Assembly: GCF_008084145.1 (NCBI RefSeq)
Contig: NZ_VSDO01000006.1
Coordinates: 1-64,000, forward strand
From: Paenibacillus faecis
Lineage (GTDB): Bacteria; Bacillota; Bacilli; Paenibacillales; Paenibacillaceae
Direction: 5' to 3'
Length of the DNA: 64,000 bases
The first letter of the stretch is position 1. Every line of letters begins with the position of its first letter. Under the pieces are notes generated by a model. It was given only the letters and a program-made list of their open reading frames with translations. It was not told where the DNA came from and made no database searches. This document shows, piece after piece, positions 60,745-64,000 of this stretch. Made by a program: the position numbers and the translations under genes.

Positions 60745-61018
60745 TAAGCGAAGACCAAGGCCCCTCGGTTCAACATTCGCCGATTCAGAGAAGAAACCCG
60801 CCGGCTGAAAGGTTTCCCGGTGCGAAGAACTGGAGATCCTACCTTGCGAGCTGCCGTCAATGATACGATCATTCGCCGGCCGGCCTATGCCGTTATCGAT
60901 GAAGGACCTTTGCCCTTGTTTCCTTGCGGAATCCTTTTTTGCGGAAGGAACGGGCTGCGGTTAAATAAAGGGTGGTACCACGACACATTCGTCCCTGACG
61001 AATGTGTCTTATTTTTTT
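60745..61018 (+). promoter_or_regulatory. T-box riboswitch (proline tRNA responsive)
   Basis: Leader of proS. The conserved T-box AAAGGGTGGTACCACG is at 60968-60983, immediately followed by a terminator (GACACATTCGTC..GACGAATGTGTC, T run; about 60983-61018). Upstream lies the long Stem I region; CCT at 60838-60840, followed by A, is a plausible proline specifier. Uncharged tRNA-Pro would stabilise the antiterminator and switch on proS. Transcription start and Stem I boundaries are estimated. Confidence 0.92.
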
Positions 61019-61043
61019 CAGGGTGGAAAGGGGAAGATCGAAG

Positions 61044-62804
61044 ATGCGACAAAGCGGATTACTGTTAAACACATTACGGGAATCGCCGGGCGATGCGGAA
61101 ACCGCGAGTCACCGGCTCTTACTGCGGGGCGGCTTCATCCGCCAATTGGCCGCAGGGATATATACTTATTTGCCGCTGGGCCGCCGGGTATTGCGGAAAG
61201 CGGAGCAAATCGTCCGGGAAGAAATGGATCGGGCCGGTGGGCAGGAAGTGCTGATGCCGGCGATGCAGCCGGCCGAATTATGGCGGGAATCCGGACGCTA
61301 CGAGGTATACGGTCCGGAGTTGATCCGGCTGGCGGACCGGCACGGCCGGGAATTTGCGCTGGGTCCGACCCATGAAGAGGTCATCACGTCGCTAGTGAAA
61401 CAGGAGATCAACTCCTATCGCCAATTGCCGATGACCCTGTATCAAATCCAGACCAAGTACCGCGACGAGCGCAGACCGCGCTTCGGTTTGCTTCGCGGGC
61501 GCGAATTCCTGATGAAGGACGCCTATTCCTTCGACGCGGACTGGGAAGGGCTTGACCGCTCCTACCGAGCGATGTTCGCGGCCTATCACCGCATTTTCCA
61601 GCGCTGCGGCCTGGAGTTTCGCGCCGTGGAGGCGGATGCCGGAGCGATCGGCGGCGAGGGAGGAACCCATGAATTCATGGCCTTGGCCGATATCGGGGAG
61701 GATACGATCGTTGTTTGTACGTGCTGCGATTACGCCGCCAATTTGGAGAAAGCGGAAGCCCGGGAAGGGCGGGCGACGAAACGCGGAGAGGAACAAACGG
61801 AGCATTCGGCTGCATCCAGCGGCCGTCCTGGGATGGAGAAGTTCCACACGCCGGGCGTTAAGACGATATCCCACCTGGTGGATTCGCTGGGAGTAGGACC
61901 GGCGGACATCATGAAGACGGTCGTCTTCATGGCCGACGGCGTGCCGGTGGCGGTGGCGATTCGGGGAGACCGGGAGATCAACGAGCTGAAGGTGAAGAAT
62001 GCCTTGGGCGCGGAAATCTGCGAACCCGCCGATCCGGCTGCCGTCGAAGCCTTGACCGGCGTACCGGTAGGGTCTGTCGGTCCTCACGGGCTGCGGATCC
62101 GCGTTCTGTTCGACTCCACGGCGGCCGAGATGGAAGAGGCCATCATAGGGGCGAATGAACGGGATTACCATTTCCGCCATGTGGTGCCGGGGAGAGACTT
62201 GACCATCTCCCAGGTGGGCGATTTCCGCAATGTTCAGGAGGGCGAAGCCTGTCCCCGCTGCGCGGAAGGTACATTAAAGTACTATCGAGGGATTGAATTA
62301 GGCCATGTGTTCAAACTAGGGATCAAATACAGCGAGAAGCTGGGCGCCGCGTTTCTCGACGTTTCGGGCAAGTCGCAGCCCGTTATTATGGGCTGCTACG
62401 GCATCGGCGTTTCGCGGGTGTTGTCCGCCGTCATTGAACAGAACCATGATGAATACGGCATAATTTGGCCGGCCTCCCTGGCGCCTTTCCTCGTTCACCT
62501 TGTGCCGGTGTCGATCAAGGACGAAGCGCAAAAGCGAGTGGCTGAAGAAATTTACGAACGTCTTACGGAACTCGGCGTCGAAGTGCTGCTGGACGACCGC
62601 GACGAGCGTGCGGGTGTGAAGTTCAAGGATGCCGATCTGATCGGACTGCCGTTTCGCATCGTCATCGGCAAGGATGCCGGTCAAGGGCGGGTTGAATTCG
62701 TGGCGCGGCGTTCGCTCGGCGTGAAAACGCCGCTGACCGTGGAAGAAGCGATCCGCCGAGTGCTGGAAATGCGAGGCGAAGCGAACGATAGGCGCCTAAA
62801 ATAA
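61044..62804 (+). CDS. proS: Prolyl-tRNA synthetase (bacterial type)
   Basis: A 586-aa class II aminoacyl-tRNA synthetase. Motif 1 region: GGFIRQLAAGIYTYLPLGRRVLRKAEQIVREEMDRAGGQEVLMP. TxE and motif 2: LGPTHEEVITSLVKQEI, YRDERRPRFGLLRGREFLMKDAYSF. An INS-type editing insertion lies between about 230 and 385 (CCDYAANLEKAE.., VVFMADGVPVAVAIRGDREINELKVKNALG). Motif 3: MGCYGIGVSRVLSAVIEQNHDE, then the anticodon-binding domain. ATG 61044 with AAAGGGGAAG upstream; the alternative start at 61002 falls inside the T-box terminator. Controlled by the T-box leader. Confidence 0.95.
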   Translation: MRQSGLLLNTLRESPGDAETASHRLLLRGGFIRQLAAGIYTYLPLGRRVLRKAEQIVREEMDRAGGQEVLMPAMQPAELWRESGRYEVYGPELIRLADRHGREFALGPTHEEVITSLVKQEINSYRQLPMTLYQIQTKYRDERRPRFGLLRGREFLMKDAYSFDADWEGLDRSYRAMFAAYHRIFQRCGLEFRAVEADAGAIGGEGGTHEFMALADIGEDTIVVCTCCDYAANLEKAEAREGRATKRGEEQTEHSAASSGRPGMEKFHTPGVKTISHLVDSLGVGPADIMKTVVFMADGVPVAVAIRGDREINELKVKNALGAEICEPADPAAVEALTGVPVGSVGPHGLRIRVLFDSTAAEMEEAIIGANERDYHFRHVVPGRDLTISQVGDFRNVQEGEACPRCAEGTLKYYRGIELGHVFKLGIKYSEKLGAAFLDVSGKSQPVIMGCYGIGVSRVLSAVIEQNHDEYGIIWPASLAPFLVHLVPVSIKDEAQKRVAEEIYERLTELGVEVLLDDRDERAGVKFKDADLIGLPFRIVIGKDAGQGRVEFVARRSLGVKTPLTVEEAIRRVLEMRGEANDRRLK

Positions 62805-62826
62805 CGGGAATCATTCCCGTTATTTT
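62798..62826 (+). terminator. Terminator of proS
   Basis: AAATAACGGGAA-TCA-TTCCCGTTATTTTATTTT, starting at the stop codon. Confidence 0.9.
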
Positions 62827-62984
62827 ATTTTTCAGAATCGGTGGCTGCCCTTGCGATTAGGACTGGAACCGGAATGTTTTCCCGGACTGGCGCTTTTTCG
62901 AAAGCTGCTATATAATTTTAAGGCGATATTTTATGAAACTGACCGTTCCATAACCAATACTAAATGTAGCGAGGTACAAGACCG

Positions 62985-64000
62985 ATGAGTGGAAACGCGA
63001 TTGAAGTGAAGGATCTGCGCAAAACTTTCAAGGTTCAGAAGAACCGCGAAGGACTGAAGGGCGCATTTCTGGATTTGTTCAAGCGGGAATATAATGAAGT
63101 CGCCGCGGTAAAAGATATCTCGTTCAGCATCCCGCAAGGGGAGATCTGCGGATATATCGGAGAGAACGGGGCGGGGAAGTCAACCACGATCAAAATGTTG
63201 ACCGGGATTCTGGTCCCCACCTCCGGGCATCTCACCGTCGGGGGCTATGTTCCTTACGAGGAGCGGGAGAAGTTTGTACAGCATATCGGCGTGGTGTTCG
63301 GACAGCGGAGCCAGCTCTGGTGGGATATCGGCGTGATTGAATCTTTTCAGCTGCTGCGAAAAGTGTACAAGGTATCGGAGCCGGACTTTAAACGGCGGCT
63401 GGATGAGCTGGTCGAGCGGCTGCAGCTCCAGGATTTGCTGAACCGGCCGGTTCGCAAACTGAGCCTGGGCCAACGGATGCGCTGTGAACTGGTGGCGGCG
63501 CTGCTTCACAATCCGTCGATCGTCTTTCTGGATGAACCGACGATCGGTCTGGATATCGTGGTGAAATCGGAAATCCGGGAATTCCTGAAGGATATGAACC
63601 GGGATCACGGTACGACGATTTTGCTGACGACCCATGATTTGCAGGATATCGAGGCGCTGTGCTCCCGGGTCATTATGCTGGATGACGGCAAAATCATTTA
63701 CGACGGCGGGCTGGAGGAACTCAAAAACCGCTGGGGAACCGGGCGCGAAGTCCAGTTCCAGTTCGGAACGCCCACAAGGCTGGAACAGCTGAGGAGCTGG
63801 ACCGAAGCCCTACCGGCGCTCGCCTGGTCGGCTGAAAACGAGCTGGAAGCCAAGGTCTGGATTCCGCTGGAGATCAACGTGTCCGACGTTCTCGGGCAGG
63901 TGGTAAGCAAGGCGGATATTACCGACATCAAGATAATCGAGACCAATACGGACGACATCGTCAGAAGCATCTATCAATCCGGAACGGCGGAAAAGAAGCC
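62985..64000 (+). CDS. ABC transporter ATP-binding protein (partial)
   Basis: Runs off the right edge; 338 codons are visible. ATPase of an ABC-2-type exporter: IEVKDLRKTFKVQK, Walker A GYIGENGAGKSTTIKML, Q-loop GVVFGQRSQLWWDIGVIES, signature LSLGQRMRCELVAALLHNP, Walker B IVFLDEPTIGLD, H-loop LLTTHDLQDIEAL, then a C-terminal regulatory extension of about 100 residues. The QRSQLWWD insertion places it with the COG4586 group. GAGGT lies about 9 nt before the ATG. Permease genes probably follow outside the window. Confidence 0.92.
   Translation, partial: MSGNAIEVKDLRKTFKVQKNREGLKGAFLDLFKREYNEVAAVKDISFSIPQGEICGYIGENGAGKSTTIKMLTGILVPTSGHLTVGGYVPYEEREKFVQHIGVVFGQRSQLWWDIGVIESFQLLRKVYKVSEPDFKRRLDELVERLQLQDLLNRPVRKLSLGQRMRCELVAALLHNPSIVFLDEPTIGLDIVVKSEIREFLKDMNRDHGTTILLTTHDLQDIEALCSRVIMLDDGKIIYDGGLEELKNRWGTGREVQFQFGTPTRLEQLRSWTEALPALAWSAENELEAKVWIPLEINVSDVLGQVVSKADITDIKIIETNTDDIVRSIYQSGTAEKK

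Overview
The window reads as a chromosomal segment from a spore-forming Firmicute of the Paenibacillaceae type (inference). Pointers are a CotF-like spore-coat protein, a T-box leader before proS, a BceRS-BceAB antimicrobial-peptide module, lipoprotein sugar-binding proteins with paired permeases but no local ATPase, a BirA box before bioB, AGGAGG-type ribosome sites with frequent TTG starts, and moderate GC content with AT-rich islands. It opens in the last ~61 nt of a 5S rRNA, so it lies just downstream of an rRNA operon, and ends inside an ABC-transporter ATPase gene.

Layout. 0-8 kb: GNAT and RDD proteins, two paralogous orphan solute-binding lipoproteins flanking a small Ser/Tyr-rich secreted protein, an LtaS-like enzyme with only one membrane anchor, and an erythromycin-esterase-family protein. 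8-13.5 kb: a TetR-type regulator with two HTH domains and a methyltransferase gene sharing an operator-like motif; DinB; and a minus-strand metal operon (YcgR-like permease, YcgQ-like protein, COG0523 GTPase) behind a promoter carrying a Zur-like box. 13.6-21 kb: DUF421, bioB, bceRS, bceAB and uppP, an antibiotic/cell-wall block. 21-29 kb: two secreted proteins, a fused OtsA-OtsB trehalose enzyme with galU, and a large PAS hybrid kinase. 29-33 kb: ArsR plus MFS efflux, an ISL3 transposase and an aldo/keto reductase.

33.3-36.6 kb is an AT-richer accessory island: small ORFs, a Tyr/Cys-rich protein behind a strong leader hairpin, a protein with a zinc-protease motif lacking its catalytic Glu, a decayed phage terminase, and two group II intron reverse-transcriptase fragments in back-to-front order. 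37-51.8 kb is carbohydrate-oriented: a domain-permuted GH3 glycosidase with a cre-like site, a DeoR regulator with a VOC protein, a GH2 relic, and a LacI regulator followed by a GH35 galactosidase plus ABC importer operon preceded by three near-identical operators. 51.8-54.1 kb is decayed: a frameshifted IS200, an S-layer-domain pseudogene and repeats. 54-64 kb returns to core genes: DUF4291, CotF-like, cysJI, YitT, T-box-proS, and an ABC ATPase.

Two interspersed non-coding repeat families run through the window. One is built on CCTGCAnATnTGCAGG palindromes (four loci; two of these are copies of one ~290-bp element). The other is built on AATAnnGGCC..GGCCnnTATT hairpins (six units at 41.5-41.8 kb). 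The first family sits exactly where a response-regulator gene is truncated. All functional names come from reading translated sequence by eye; no database search was run.
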